From the NCBI GenBank assembly GCA_028690155.1, contig JAQVBU010000012.1:3398-67397 (forward strand): DNA of 64,000 nt, read 5' to 3'. The notes beneath the pieces are model-generated. The model ran no database searches. It was not told where the DNA came from and saw nothing but the letters and a program-made list of their open reading frames with translations. Numbering within the stretch: position 1 is the stretch's first letter; every line of letters begins with the position of its first letter. This document shows, piece after piece, positions 52,232-61,565 of this stretch. The position numbers and the translations under genes are program-made. The stretch is from Alphaproteobacteria bacterium. Lineage in GTDB: Bacteria; Pseudomonadota; Alphaproteobacteria; UBA9219.

Positions 52232-53977
52232 TTAAAGGGGAACGTTGTCATCGGGGTCGCCGGAAGCGGAAGAGGGCGTCCGATGTGTCTTCGCCAGAGG
52301 GCGAGGATCGCGGTTATAGTATTCATAAAGAGAGTCGTCGGCCGGGTGGGGGACCGGCTGATCCGAAATGGTGGCGCGCAGGAGCACAACGAGTTCACTC
52401 GTCTTGCCTTCGTTGTCGCGGGATTTGAAAAGGTTGCCGATCCACGATACGTCGGCCAGCCCCGGAACGCCGTTGTCGGTGTTGATCGAGCTGTCCTGCA
52501 TCAACCCGCCCATAATGGCGATTTCTCCCGAGGACAGCTGGATAACCGAATCCATTTCGCGAACCGACAGAACGGGAATTTGCGAATCGACGGGGCTGGT
52601 AACGCCCGCCACCGCCGCGTTCAGGCCGATCGAGGGGTCGCTGACCTGGCCCACGATGCGGGATATCGTGGGGCGCAGCGTCATCGTGATGCGGTTGTTT
52701 TCAAGGTCGATTGAGGGTTGCACGGTCATGACAAGACCCACGGGAACGGTGCGCGGCGTGCTGGTGTAAACGGGATTGGTGGTGATCGACGAGCCGTTGG
52801 CGTTCGTGGTCGTTGTGAACTGCGCTTCGGTGATGAAGTAAACCTGGTTCGTGGCGACTTTGAGAACGGCGGTTTGGTTGTTCAGCACGGTGATGCGCGG
52901 GGCGGACAAGACGCGCGTCGTGCCGAAAGTCTGAACGAGATTGAGGATGCCGCTAAAGTTTGAACCGGAAACGCCCGCGGTGAACCAGCCGTTGGTGCCT
53001 ACGGCGGCTTTTGTGCCGAAACTGGTCGCGGCCGTTACATCCTTGAACGCGGCGCCCCAGTCGATGCCGGATTGATAGGTTTCGTCCAACTCGACCTCGA
53101 GGATGCGGGCGTCGATCAGCACTTGGGCCGAAGCTTTCCGACGCAGCGTATCGAGGTAGGCGGTGACGGCTTTATGCTGTTTGTCGGTGGCGAAGATGGA
53201 GATGATCCCGGCCTGCGTGTCGATGCTGTAGCGCGTTTTCTTTTTGGTATCGCCAAGAATTTGGGCGATGGATTTTTCGGTTTCGGCCCAAAGGTCGGCG
53301 CGGGACTTTCCTTCGACCTTGGCGGTCGAATTGTTCTCGGCCGACGAAGAGGTCGTTCTTGCGCCGGAAGAATTGGTTCCGATATCGACATCGAAGACGT
53401 TCGTGGTGACCGAGGTGTTGCTTTCCGTGTTTCGGACGAGGCTCAGGTAATCGAGGCGGTAGGCTTTTTGATACGGTTCATCCGGTTCGATGTGCAGGAA
53501 AGCCCCCTCGACGGTGTAGCGCAGATCGGCCAAGGCGCACAGGCGCTCAAGAACCTGGCGAAAGGGCTGATCGTGCGCCGTGAGGATTACGTTGCCATGA
53601 ACCCGTGGATCGAGTTCAAGATTGGCTCCCGTTTTTTTGATCAGCTCCATCAGCAAGTCACGCACCGGGACGCTGTCGGAGACCGATACGCTGACGAGTT
53701 TGTTCAACGGGTCGTCCAGAGATGTCAGGGCTTCGTCCTCGCCGGGAAGTTTAGGGATGGGCGGAATTTCCGGCGTAAGGGGCGTGGCTAAAGTCTTTTC
53801 GTTTGCGGGCGGATCGATGGGGCGCCTATTCCGCAAGGCCATGTAATCTTCGCGGGTTAAGCCGCTCATAGGATCGATATCGCCGGTTGCAAAAAGATCA
53901 AACGAGGAGCTGCATCCCTGAAGCGCAAACAAAGGAATGACGAGAAGCAGAAAGAAAAATAGAGGGCGAGGTTTCAC
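52232..53977 (-). CDS. Secretin lipoprotein, MshL/PilQ/GspD-like
   Basis: Outer-membrane channel subunit, 581 aa. The lipobox ALQGC puts an acylated Cys near residue 22. N-terminal secretin/TonB-short (STN) and N1-type domains lie at about 90-270 (LMELIKKTGANLELDPRVHGNVIL). The C-terminal secretin domain (about 290-545) includes LSAPRITVLNNQTAVLKVA, VGLVMTVQPSID and the conserved IAIMGGLMQDS. The short N-terminal region and lipobox fit the MshL group, which can self-target to the outer membrane. First gene of the operon. Confidence 0.92.
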   Translation of the reverse strand: MKPRPLFFFLLLVIPLFALQGCSSSFDLFATGDIDPMSGLTREDYMALRNRRPIDPPANEKTLATPLTPEIPPIPKLPGEDEALTSLDDPLNKLVSVSVSDSVPVRDLLMELIKKTGANLELDPRVHGNVILTAHDQPFRQVLERLCALADLRYTVEGAFLHIEPDEPYQKAYRLDYLSLVRNTESNTSVTTNVFDVDIGTNSSGARTTSSSAENNSTAKVEGKSRADLWAETEKSIAQILGDTKKKTRYSIDTQAGIISIFATDKQHKAVTAYLDTLRRKASAQVLIDARILEVELDETYQSGIDWGAAFKDVTAATSFGTKAAVGTNGWFTAGVSGSNFSGILNLVQTFGTTRVLSAPRITVLNNQTAVLKVATNQVYFITEAQFTTTTNANGSSITTNPVYTSTPRTVPVGLVMTVQPSIDLENNRITMTLRPTISRIVGQVSDPSIGLNAAVAGVTSPVDSQIPVLSVREMDSVIQLSSGEIAIMGGLMQDSSINTDNGVPGLADVSWIGNLFKSRDNEGKTSELVVLLRATISDQPVPHPADDSLYEYYNRDPRPLAKTHRTPSSASGDPDDNVPL

Positions 53978-54029
53978 AAGGATTAACCAAAGAAAACACT
54001 AGCGCACGAAGGAAGGAGCTCTTTTTTCT

Positions 54030-54054
54030 ATTATAGGTTGCCACTGTATGTCAA
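54030..54054 (-). promoter_or_regulatory. Possible promoter of the pilus-like operon
   Basis: Minus strand: perfect TTGACA (54054-54049) and perfect TATAAT (54035-54030), but with a spacer of only 13 bp instead of 16-18. It is well placed, about 53 bp before the secretin ATG. It may need an activator that distorts the DNA, or the two boxes may not work together. Confidence 0.35.
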
Positions 54055-54075
54055 AAGCGACTCACAATACGAATC

Positions 54076-54103
54076 TGTGGATAACTAATTTTTCTGGGGA
54101 TAA
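54076..54103 (+). promoter_or_regulatory. Two DnaA-box-like sequences
   Basis: TGTGGATAA at 54076-54084 is the exact complement of the strong DnaA box TTATCCACA. TGGGGATAA at 54095-54103 differs at one base. They have the same orientation and lie 19 bp apart, at the truA 3' end and upstream of the pilus-operon promoter candidate. DnaA binding is inferred only. Confidence 0.4.
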
Positions 54104-54837
54104 CTTACCTGCCAAAAGCATAAACCTTGCGCGGGGGCGGTTGGGCCGCCTTCTTTTCTGTCGCAAGCGGCGAAGGCTTTTTGGAAATCGTCCAAAGACC
54201 AAGCCCCTGAGCCGACAAGGCAAAGGGTGCCGACGATGTTACGGACTTGATGGTACAGGAAGGACCGTGCCGAAGTCCAAAGGGTGATCGTTTCTCCATC
54301 GCGAAAGATGTCGATTGAATCGAGCGTTTTGATGGGGGATTTTGCCTGACAATGGCTGGCGCGGAAGGTCGAGAAGTCGTGTTTGCCGAGGAGGATGTTG
54401 GCAGCCCTTTGCATGCTGTCGGTGTCAAGCGGCGAAGGAACCTGCCAAGCGGTCGAAGCCTGAAAGGTCAGGGGGGCGCGCCGGTTGATAATGAGATAGC
54501 GGTAGGTTCGTTGTATGGCGCTTAGGCGGGCATGGAACGTGTCGTCCACGGAGACCGCTTCCAGAACGGCAATGGCGTGTCCATGAAGATAAAAATTCAC
54601 GGCATCGCGCAACGTATTCCCGGTCGTTTGTTTTTCAAGATCGACATGCGCGACTTGGGCGCGGGCATGCACGCCGGTGTCGGTACGGCCTGCCACGAAA
54701 AGGCGAGCGTTTTCGCCGCAGAATTTTTGGATGGCTTCTTCGAGCGTTTGTTGGACCGAGGGCGCATGAGGTTGCCGTTGCCACCCGCAGAAGCCCGATC
54801 CGTCATACTCAAGGGTTAATTTCCAACGCGTTGTCAT
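54085..54837 (-). CDS. truA: tRNA pseudouridine(38-40) synthase TruA
   Basis: Makes pseudouridine at positions 38-40 of the tRNA anticodon stem-loop. Seen: an N-terminal [12 protein letters not shown], the catalytic Asp in [18 protein letters not shown] near residue 52, and the C-terminal [18 protein letters not shown]. Full-length at 250 aa. ATG 54837 overlaps the fmt stop (ATGA), completing the def-fmt-truA unit that is common in alphaproteobacteria. Confidence 0.95.
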   Translation of the reverse strand: MTTRWKLTLEYDGSGFCGWQRQPHAPSVQQTLEEAIQKFCGENARLFVAGRTDTGVHARAQVAHVDLEKQTTGNTLRDAVNFYLHGHAIAVLEAVSVDDTFHARLSAIQRTYRYLIINRRAPLTFQASTAWQVPSPLDTDSMQRAANILLGKHDFSTFRASHCQAKSPIKTLDSIDIFRDGETITLWTSARSFLYHQVRNIVGTLCLVGSGAWSLDDFQKAFAACDRKEGGPTAPAQGLCFWQVSYPQKN

Positions 54838-55772
54838 AATAGCGTCGTTCCGACAGGCATGCGCAAGCCTCGCAAAAACGAGGGGGCATCGATGGCTTTT
54901 TTCCCGGCGCGTTGGACCGTCAGAAGCCGCAAGGCCTTGTGGCCGCAGGCGACGGTGAACTGATCATCCAGAAGGGTTCCCGGCGATCCTTCTTGAGAAA
55001 TAACGGCGGCGCTATGGAGCTTGACAGGCTCTCCGTTTATGAAAAAGAAACAGCCGGGCCAAGGCGTTAGGGCGCGAACCTGACGTTCAAGATTTATGGC
55101 CGATTGGCTCCAATCGATCTTGCCATCCTCACGCGTCAGCTTTGCCGCATAGCAGACGCCTTCGTCGGGCTGCGGCGTGGCAGGTAGGGCTTTCCCATCC
55201 GCTAAGGTTTTTAGAGCCTCCACAATCAAGGCCGCGCCCTGATCGGCCAACACATCATGAAGGCTTTGCGCCGTCGTTGTGTCGGTAATGGGAACCACGC
55301 TTTTTAAAAGCATTGCACCCGTATCCAGACCCTCGTCCATTTGCATGAGGGTCACGCCCGTTTCCGCGTCGCCCGCCAGCAGGGCGCGCTGGATGGGTGC
55401 GGCGCCCCGCCACCGGGGAAGAAGCGAAGCATGAATGTTCAGGCACCCGTGCTTCGGTGCGTCAAGAACGGCCTTGGGAAGGATCAGACCATAGGCGGCG
55501 ACAACGGCCACGTCCAGATTCAGCGCCGCAAACTTTTCCTGTTCCTCGACCGAACGCAGGGATTTTGGAAAGCGTACCGTAAGCCCTAACTTTTCGGCTG
55601 TCTCCTGAACGGGCGTCTTGTGGACGTTGTGGCCTCGGCCCGCAGGTTTCGGGGGCTGGCAGTAGACGGCGGCGATGGTGTGGCCTGCGGCATAAATGGC
55701 TTCAAGCGCCGTTTTTGCAAAAACTGGCGTTCCCATAAAGGCGAGACGAAGCGAAGGCGCGGATAAGGTCAT
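54834..55772 (-). CDS. fmt: Methionyl-tRNA formyltransferase
   Basis: Formylates initiator Met-tRNA using 10-formyl-THF. Seen: N-terminal [18 protein letters not shown]; the catalytic segment [28 protein letters not shown] with Asn-His near residues 108-110; [18 protein letters not shown]; and a C-terminal OB-like domain from about residue 205. 312 aa, normal length. It lies 9 bp after def and overlaps truA. Confidence 0.96.
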   Translation of the reverse strand: MTLSAPSLRLAFMGTPVFAKTALEAIYAAGHTIAAVYCQPPKPAGRGHNVHKTPVQETAEKLGLTVRFPKSLRSVEEQEKFAALNLDVAVVAAYGLILPKAVLDAPKHGCLNIHASLLPRWRGAAPIQRALLAGDAETGVTLMQMDEGLDTGAMLLKSVVPITDTTTAQSLHDVLADQGAALIVEALKTLADGKALPATPQPDEGVCYAAKLTREDGKIDWSQSAINLERQVRALTPWPGCFFFINGEPVKLHSAAVISQEGSPGTLLDDQFTVACGHKALRLLTVQRAGKKAIDAPSFLRGLRMPVGTTLL

Positions 55773-55781
55773 CGGTACCCT

Positions 55782-56312
55782 TTAAAGAAGAGAGCCGGAT
55801 TCGCGCTCCCGTCTTTCCTTTTCGATTTTACGCAGGATCATGTTGCGCTTCAGCCGGGACAGATGGTCGATGAACAACACACCATTCAGGTGGTCCAGTT
55901 CATGTTGGATGCATTGACTTAACAGCCCTTCGGCTTCCAGTTCTTGTTTTTTTCCATGCTGGTCCCAATACGTCATGCGAATACGTTTAGGGCGCGTCAC
56001 TTCGGCATAATGCCCCGGAAGGGACAGACAGCCTTCATTATAAACGAAAACGTCCTTCGGATCGGTCCAAATGATTTCGGGGTTGGCCATAAGAAGGGCT
56101 TTGCTGCCGTCGCGTTCGTCTGATGTATCGACGGCAATGACGCGGCTCAGCGATCCGACCTGATTGGCGGCCAGACCAATGCCGTTTCCTTCGTACATGG
56201 CCTCGGCCAGTTTTTCCATGAAAGCCGCGACGTTTTTGTCCACACGCGCAATGGGATGGGCGACGGAGCGAAGGACCTCGGAAGGAACGGTTTGAATGAT
56301 CAACTTAACCAT
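55782..56312 (-). CDS. def: Peptide deformylase
   Basis: Removes the N-formyl group from nascent proteins. All three metal-binding motifs are present: GIGLAANQVG near residue 44, EGCLSLPG near 95, and the HELDH motif in QHELDHLNGVLF near 135. 176 aa, standard. Start ATG 56312; first gene of the def-fmt-truA unit. Confidence 0.96.
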   Translation of the reverse strand: MVKLIIQTVPSEVLRSVAHPIARVDKNVAAFMEKLAEAMYEGNGIGLAANQVGSLSRVIAVDTSDERDGSKALLMANPEIIWTDPKDVFVYNEGCLSLPGHYAEVTRPKRIRMTYWDQHGKKQELEAEGLLSQCIQHELDHLNGVLFIDHLSRLKRNMILRKIEKERRERESGSLL

Positions 56313-56381
56313 GAATAAAAGCCTTTATTGCAGAAACCCCTTGTTCATAGACGATAACCTTGGAAGGAGCAAATCCTTGCG

Positions 56382-57599
56382 TCAGGATTCAGCGTCTTTT
56401 TGTGTATCGTCAAGGGGTTGAAGGAAGCGCGGCGCTTTGTCGATGGGCTCGATGGCCTCGGGAAGGGCGCGGCCTTCCTTGTGCGCGCCGAAATCACGCA
56501 GACGACGGGCTTTGCTTAGAACATTGCGCTCCAGACTTCCGATGAAGCCGTTATAGCTATCCAAGGACTCCGACAGCTTTGAGCCCATTTTGGTGATGTG
56601 TCCCGTCATGACGGCTAGGGCATTGTAAAGTTCGCCCCCTAACGCTCCGATTTTCTCGGCGTTCTCGCGCAGATTTTCCTGCTGCCAGCTTAGCGCCACG
56701 GTGCGCAGCAGCGCGACCAGTGTGACGGGCGTGGCCAGCAACACATTGTGTGAGGTTCCGAATTCGAAAAGGTCCGGTTCGCATTCAAGAGCGGCGGACA
56801 AAAAATGATCGCCGGGCACGAACAGAACGACAAAATCGGCGGATCCGTCGACGTGGTTCCAATACGCTTTCGAGCTTAGCGCCCGGATGTGCTCGCGCAC
56901 TTGTTTGGCGTGTCGGCCCAGCGCTGTTTTCTTGGATTCCTTGTCGCTAGCTTGCGTGCTTTCCTGATAGGCGGACAAAGGAACCTTGCTGTCGATCACG
57001 ACGCAACGATGACCTGGAAGCCAAACCACATAATCGGGACGCAAAGAGCCATCCTCTGCGGCGATGTGGTGTTGGGCGGAGAAGTCTTTTGTATGCTCGG
57101 TCATGCCGGTCATTTCGAGGATGCGGCGGATCTGGAATTCGCCCCATTGGCCGCGCGACGTCGGCGCATGCAAGGCCTGGAAAAGCTGGTTCGTTTCGGT
57201 CCGAAGCGCGCGTTGTCCTTCGTTGGACAGATCGACGGCCTTTAAAAGCTCTTTGTAGGCACCGTGACGGGCAACCTCGAGGGCCTGAAGTTGCGAGTCC
57301 ATTTTGCCGAGCGTTTCCTTGACGGGTTTGAGCATCTCGTCGATCGCGGTTGTTTTTTTGTCGAACGTGGCCGTGGCCGTGATTTCGCTTTGTTTCAGTC
57401 GGCTTTCGGCAAGGGACAGGAAGCTTTCGTTGTTCTTGCGAAGGGCGTCGGCGGCCAAGGCGGCAAAACGGTCGGAAAGGGCGCTTTCGGGTTGCGTCCG
57501 GCCGCGCATCAAAAACCATGTGCCGACGGCGCCGAGGCCAAGCCCAAGAGCGAAACATCCCAAAACGGCGATAAAGGATAAAAGGTCCACAACGGCCAC
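56382..57599 (-). CDS. rmuC: DNA recombination protein RmuC homologue
   Basis: RmuC-family protein, proposed to limit DNA inversions at short repeats and carrying a nuclease-like fold. An N-terminal membrane helix (about 10-32, LGCFALGLGLGAVGTWFLM) is followed by a coiled coil (about 60-130) and the RmuC domain, with RGQWGEFQIRRILEMTGM, YVVWLPGHRCVVIDSKVPL and FVPGDHFLSAALE. Start taken at GTG 57599 (GTG 57590 also possible). The frame is open to 57686 but would overlap the upstream gene, and no strong SD is seen. Confidence 0.88.
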   Translation of the reverse strand: MAVVDLLSFIAVLGCFALGLGLGAVGTWFLMRGRTQPESALSDRFAALAADALRKNNESFLSLAESRLKQSEITATATFDKKTTAIDEMLKPVKETLGKMDSQLQALEVARHGAYKELLKAVDLSNEGQRALRTETNQLFQALHAPTSRGQWGEFQIRRILEMTGMTEHTKDFSAQHHIAAEDGSLRPDYVVWLPGHRCVVIDSKVPLSAYQESTQASDKESKKTALGRHAKQVREHIRALSSKAYWNHVDGSADFVVLFVPGDHFLSAALECEPDLFEFGTSHNVLLATPVTLVALLRTVALSWQQENLRENAEKIGALGGELYNALAVMTGHITKMGSKLSESLDSYNGFIGSLERNVLSKARRLRDFGAHKEGRALPEAIEPIDKAPRFLQPLDDTQKDAES

Positions 57600-57645
57600 G
57601 AGGTTCGAACGCGATTCGCGTTCTTTTATAGCCGATTCGGCGTTC

Positions 57646-58017
57646 TTACTGCGCCTTTTCTTGAAGAAAATGCCGCGCGGCGGCAAACTCTTTGGCGGTC
57701 ATGTCGTCAAAAGTTTCAATGCCGACAAGTTGTTCGACGCTTTGACGAAGCGTTGCTTCATCGAGGCTTTTTGTCCTGGATGCATAGAAGACAAGGGCTT
57801 GCAGCTCAATTCGTTCGTACTTATTCAAAGGGCGGCTCTTTTCGTGAACGTAGGTTGAGATGATGTTGCCCGTTGCGGCCGCTAAGAGCGTCGTGAAGCA
57901 CAACGTCTTGAACGTCATGGTAACGCTCAGTGTCTTTTTTTGATGAGGTTTTTCATTTTCACGCGATTCTAAAAGTTCGCGGGCCAAAAAGACGATTTTC
58001 TCACCTCTGTCTTCCAT
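57646..58017 (-). CDS. Small membrane-anchored protein of unknown function
   Basis: 123 aa. A charged N-terminal stretch of about 33 residues, a weak membrane segment (about 34-53, MTFKTLCFTTLLAAATGNII), then a soluble helical part of about 65 residues (YERIELQALVFYASRTKSLDEATLRQSVEQL). A shorter form from the internal Met 34 would begin exactly at the hydrophobic segment. No family recognised. It precedes rmuC on the same strand. Confidence 0.5.
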   Translation of the reverse strand: MEDRGEKIVFLARELLESRENEKPHQKKTLSVTMTFKTLCFTTLLAAATGNIISTYVHEKSRPLNKYERIELQALVFYASRTKSLDEATLRQSVEQLVGIETFDDMTAKEFAAARHFLQEKAQ

Positions 58018-58170
58018 GATGAAATCCTGTACGAAAATAGGATTAAAAAATATCGTTTCCTTTAGACTGTTACTCTACCATGCAATCATGAAATTAATTC
58101 GTTCTTTGTTTCACAAAATATAATTTCATGTCTTTAAAACCTAAAATGAGTAATAAAATTACTATAAGAT

Positions 58171-58662
58171 CTATGCTTTTCCCCGTTTGTGTCGCAAGGC
58201 TTCATATTCAAGAAGATCGTAAATTTGGGGCTTAATGGCGTTAAGCTGGCTTTTATAAGAGGTATCACCCGCCTTTTCCTGAAGACGGCGATAAATTGTT
58301 GCCGTCATGGCGGCAAACTCACGAGGCGAAAGCGTGCAATCAAGATCACCCGCTGTTTCTTGAAGCCGCGCGATGATTTCTGTCAACAGATCGAGGTGTT
58401 GTCCAAAGTCAGCCCCTTTGGAGGCAATGTCGTTTGACGTTTCTTCCCCGCTCATAAGAAGGCTGGGCGTCGTTCCTAACGCCTTGGCCAAGGCTTGAAC
58501 GGTGTCATAACGGGGAAACCGGGATCGGCCTTCGATCATATCGCGCACAGCCGTCGCGTTAAGCCCGGCAAGCAGGGAAAGCCGCCGAGGATTAAGTCCT
58601 TGCTCGTCCATAAGGCGCCGCAAATTGCGGACCCATGCGGGTGACAGTTTTTCTTTTGACAT
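58171..58662 (-). CDS. XRE-family helix-turn-helix regulator
   Basis: 163 aa. The N-terminal HTH_3 domain (about 9-68) reads VRNLRRLMDEQGLNPRRLSL then LAGLNATAVRDMIEGRSRFP, the usual five-helix pattern. The C-terminal half is helical and Glu/Leu-rich, probably for dimerisation, and lacks a peptidase or S24 domain. Likely a transcription regulator, target unknown. It starts 9 bp after the PAP2 phosphatase stop and is probably co-transcribed with it. Confidence 0.82.
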   Translation of the reverse strand: MSKEKLSPAWVRNLRRLMDEQGLNPRRLSLLAGLNATAVRDMIEGRSRFPRYDTVQALAKALGTTPSLLMSGEETSNDIASKGADFGQHLDLLTEIIARLQETAGDLDCTLSPREFAAMTATIYRRLQEKAGDTSYKSQLNAIKPQIYDLLEYEALRHKRGKA

Positions 58663-58671
58663 AAAATCTTT

Positions 58672-59379
58672 TTACGGAGTGCGCTCGCGCGAGTCAATGG
58701 GAAAAATAACTTTCGCTAAGTGATTCATCCCATATTTAGAGAACAGCCAAACGGTCAGGCCTCCCAGCGCGGCTCCGGCCAAAGTGTCTGAAACATAATG
58801 GGCGTTAACCATGATGCGACTTGCCGCGAGAAGAAGGGCGTAGGCAAACCAGAGAATTCTGCCGCGAGGGTAAAGCGCCGCTAAAGAAAAGGCGAGGGCG
58901 AACGCGGTCGTTGTGTGACCGGACGGCAGACTGGCCCATAGACTTCCGTCGAACGAGAGGGGGGCAAATCCATAAAGATGTTCGCGGAGGAAAAGTTTGG
59001 GACGGGCTCTTCCGAAAAGGACTTTCAGGATATTGGCGGCAATGCCCGAAAGGCCGATCGTTGCAAAAAGAAAAAGGGCCCGCACACCAACATAACCGAA
59101 CAGATGGCGGACGGCCGGGGGCACTTCTTTGCCTCGGGATAGGAAGGCGCAAAAGAGCGCCGCAAGGCCGCATGGCCAAAGATACCAGGCGCCTTTGCCC
59201 AGATCGGTGATGCGGCGAAAGAAATCGACAAGGCCGGATTGGCTCCCATCGAGGTTGGCAATATAGAGCGAAACGGGTTTGTCGATAAAAAGGAAAAGGA
59301 CGATCTCAAAAGACAGAAAAACAAGACCGGCCAAGAGAGCTTTTTTCCTAAGGGTGTCGCGCGTTTCGAATAAAGACAT
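58672..59379 (-). CDS. PAP2-family membrane phosphatase
   Basis: Inner-membrane phosphatase, 235 aa, about six membrane helices. The three PAP2 motifs are intact: KVLFGRARP near residue 118, PSGHTT near 150, and SRIMVNAHYVSD near 188. Such enzymes dephosphorylate undecaprenyl pyrophosphate, phosphatidylglycerophosphate or lipid A phosphates. The substrate cannot be chosen from sequence. It heads the pair with the XRE regulator. Confidence 0.88.
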   Translation of the reverse strand: MSLFETRDTLRKKALLAGLVFLSFEIVLFLFIDKPVSLYIANLDGSQSGLVDFFRRITDLGKGAWYLWPCGLAALFCAFLSRGKEVPPAVRHLFGYVGVRALFLFATIGLSGIAANILKVLFGRARPKLFLREHLYGFAPLSFDGSLWASLPSGHTTTAFALAFSLAALYPRGRILWFAYALLLAASRIMVNAHYVSDTLAGAALGGLTVWLFSKYGMNHLAKVIFPIDSRERTP

Positions 59380-59447
59380 CGGGTTTGCTTTGGGTGAAGG
59401 ACAAGGGGGGGAGGATAGCTGAGAAAGACGGATGGCGCATGCCTTTT

Positions 59448-60023
59448 TTAAGCGGGCTTTTTTGATTCCATTCGCGAACGTTTTGTGGCGATGTAACGCT
59501 CGTTATGGGGGTTGGTCTTCATCCACACAGGGACGCGTTCGGTTACGGCGATGCCGCCGCGGCTCAACGCGTCGACTTTATCCGGATTGTTGGTAATCAG
59601 CCGAATTCGGCTCAAGCCGAAATGCCTTAGAATAGCGACGGCGTCGGAATAATCGCGTTCGTCGGGCGCGAAGCCGAGCCGGACATTGGCCTCGAACGTG
59701 TCCAAGCCTTTTTCCTGAAGAGCGTAAGCCCGGACCTTGTTGGTCAGGCCGATGCCGCGGCCTTCATGGCCGCGCATATAGAGGAAAAGGCCGCAGCCTT
59801 CCTTTTGGATCAGCTCAAGCGACCTTTCCAGTTGTTCGCGGCAGTCGCAGCGCAAAGATCCGAAAATGTCGCCGGTCGCGCACTCGGAATGCACGCGCAC
59901 GAGGCACCCGTCGCTTGGCGTGCCTTTGCTCAAGACGATATGCTCAAAGCCATCGCCGACGGCAATGACGGTCAGTGTGAATTCGCCGTAGCGAGTCGGA
60001 AGAAGGGCGGAAGGATCGGTCAT
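59448..60023 (-). CDS. ribA: GTP cyclohydrolase II
   Basis: Opens GTP to the pyrimidine precursor of riboflavin. The zinc ligands are in ECATGDIFGSLRCDCREQL (three Cys) near residues 48-62; YMRGHEGRGIGL follows near 80; and the catalytic Tyr/Arg region precedes IRLITNNPDKV near 145. 191 aa, RibA only, without a fused RibB. ATG 60023 follows the aminotransferase stop by one base. No FMN riboswitch is visible upstream. Confidence 0.95.
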   Translation of the reverse strand: MTDPSALLPTRYGEFTLTVIAVGDGFEHIVLSKGTPSDGCLVRVHSECATGDIFGSLRCDCREQLERSLELIQKEGCGLFLYMRGHEGRGIGLTNKVRAYALQEKGLDTFEANVRLGFAPDERDYSDAVAILRHFGLSRIRLITNNPDKVDALSRGGIAVTERVPVWMKTNPHNERYIATKRSRMESKKPA

Positions 60024-60024
60024 C

Positions 60025-61284
<1,260 letters not shown>

Positions 61285-61343
61285 TTATGTGGAAGAGGAT
61301 GTATAATCGCTTCTTTCCCCTTGGGCAAGGAAGGATGTGCGCC

Positions 61344-61475
61344 TTGCTTTTCGGGCCGAGGACTGCTAGCTTTAGTACATGAGACTGCATGAAAGCCATA
61401 ACTTAGCCACGGACGCCAAAGAAACTTTTGGTGCGTTTTCTTATGGCTTCTTTTATTGGTTCCGGTAAAACCGGA
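61344..61475 (+). promoter_or_regulatory. Candidate attenuator region of the DAHP synthase gene
   Basis: Seen: a weak promoter pair TTGCTT (61344-61349), 17 bp, TAGCTT (61367-61372), which would place the transcript start at or near ATG 61379, so the leader may be leaderless. AAGCCATAA (61392-61400) can pair with TTATGGCTT (61441-61449), whose 3' arm lies on the aromatic codons. TCCGGT/ACCGGA (61461-61475, loop AAA) encloses the leader stop codon. An imperfect inner hairpin spans about 61411-61437. No classical GC stem plus T-run directly follows; seven T occur at 61513-61519. Confidence 0.5.
61379..61468 (+). CDS. Leader peptide rich in Phe/Tyr/Trp codons
   Basis: A 29-codon frame ATG to TAA in the 308-bp spacer before the class II DAHP synthase gene. 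Its C-terminus reads TFGAFSYGFFYWFR: eight of the last 13 residues are Phe, Tyr or Trp. This is the hallmark of attenuation leaders whose translation senses aminoacyl-tRNA, and the downstream enzyme is the first step of exactly these amino acids. No good Shine-Dalgarno is seen, but the promoter candidate would start transcription at the ATG; rhizobial trpL leaders are also leaderless. It would couple enzyme synthesis to supply of all three aromatic amino acids. Confidence 0.65.
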   Translation: MRLHESHNLATDAKETFGAFSYGFFYWFR

Positions 61476-61565
61476 TCATACGCACGCTTTCCCCCCTTCT
61501 ATCTCTCAATACGTTTTTTTAAGCTTCTTCCTTAAAGAAGGGCTCTTGGCAACAGGACAAACATC

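Noticed and set aside
53978..54110. Replication origin suggested by DnaA-like boxes
   Set aside because: Only two boxes, no AT-rich unwinding element array, and no origin-linked genes (dnaA, dnaN, hemE, parAB) nearby.
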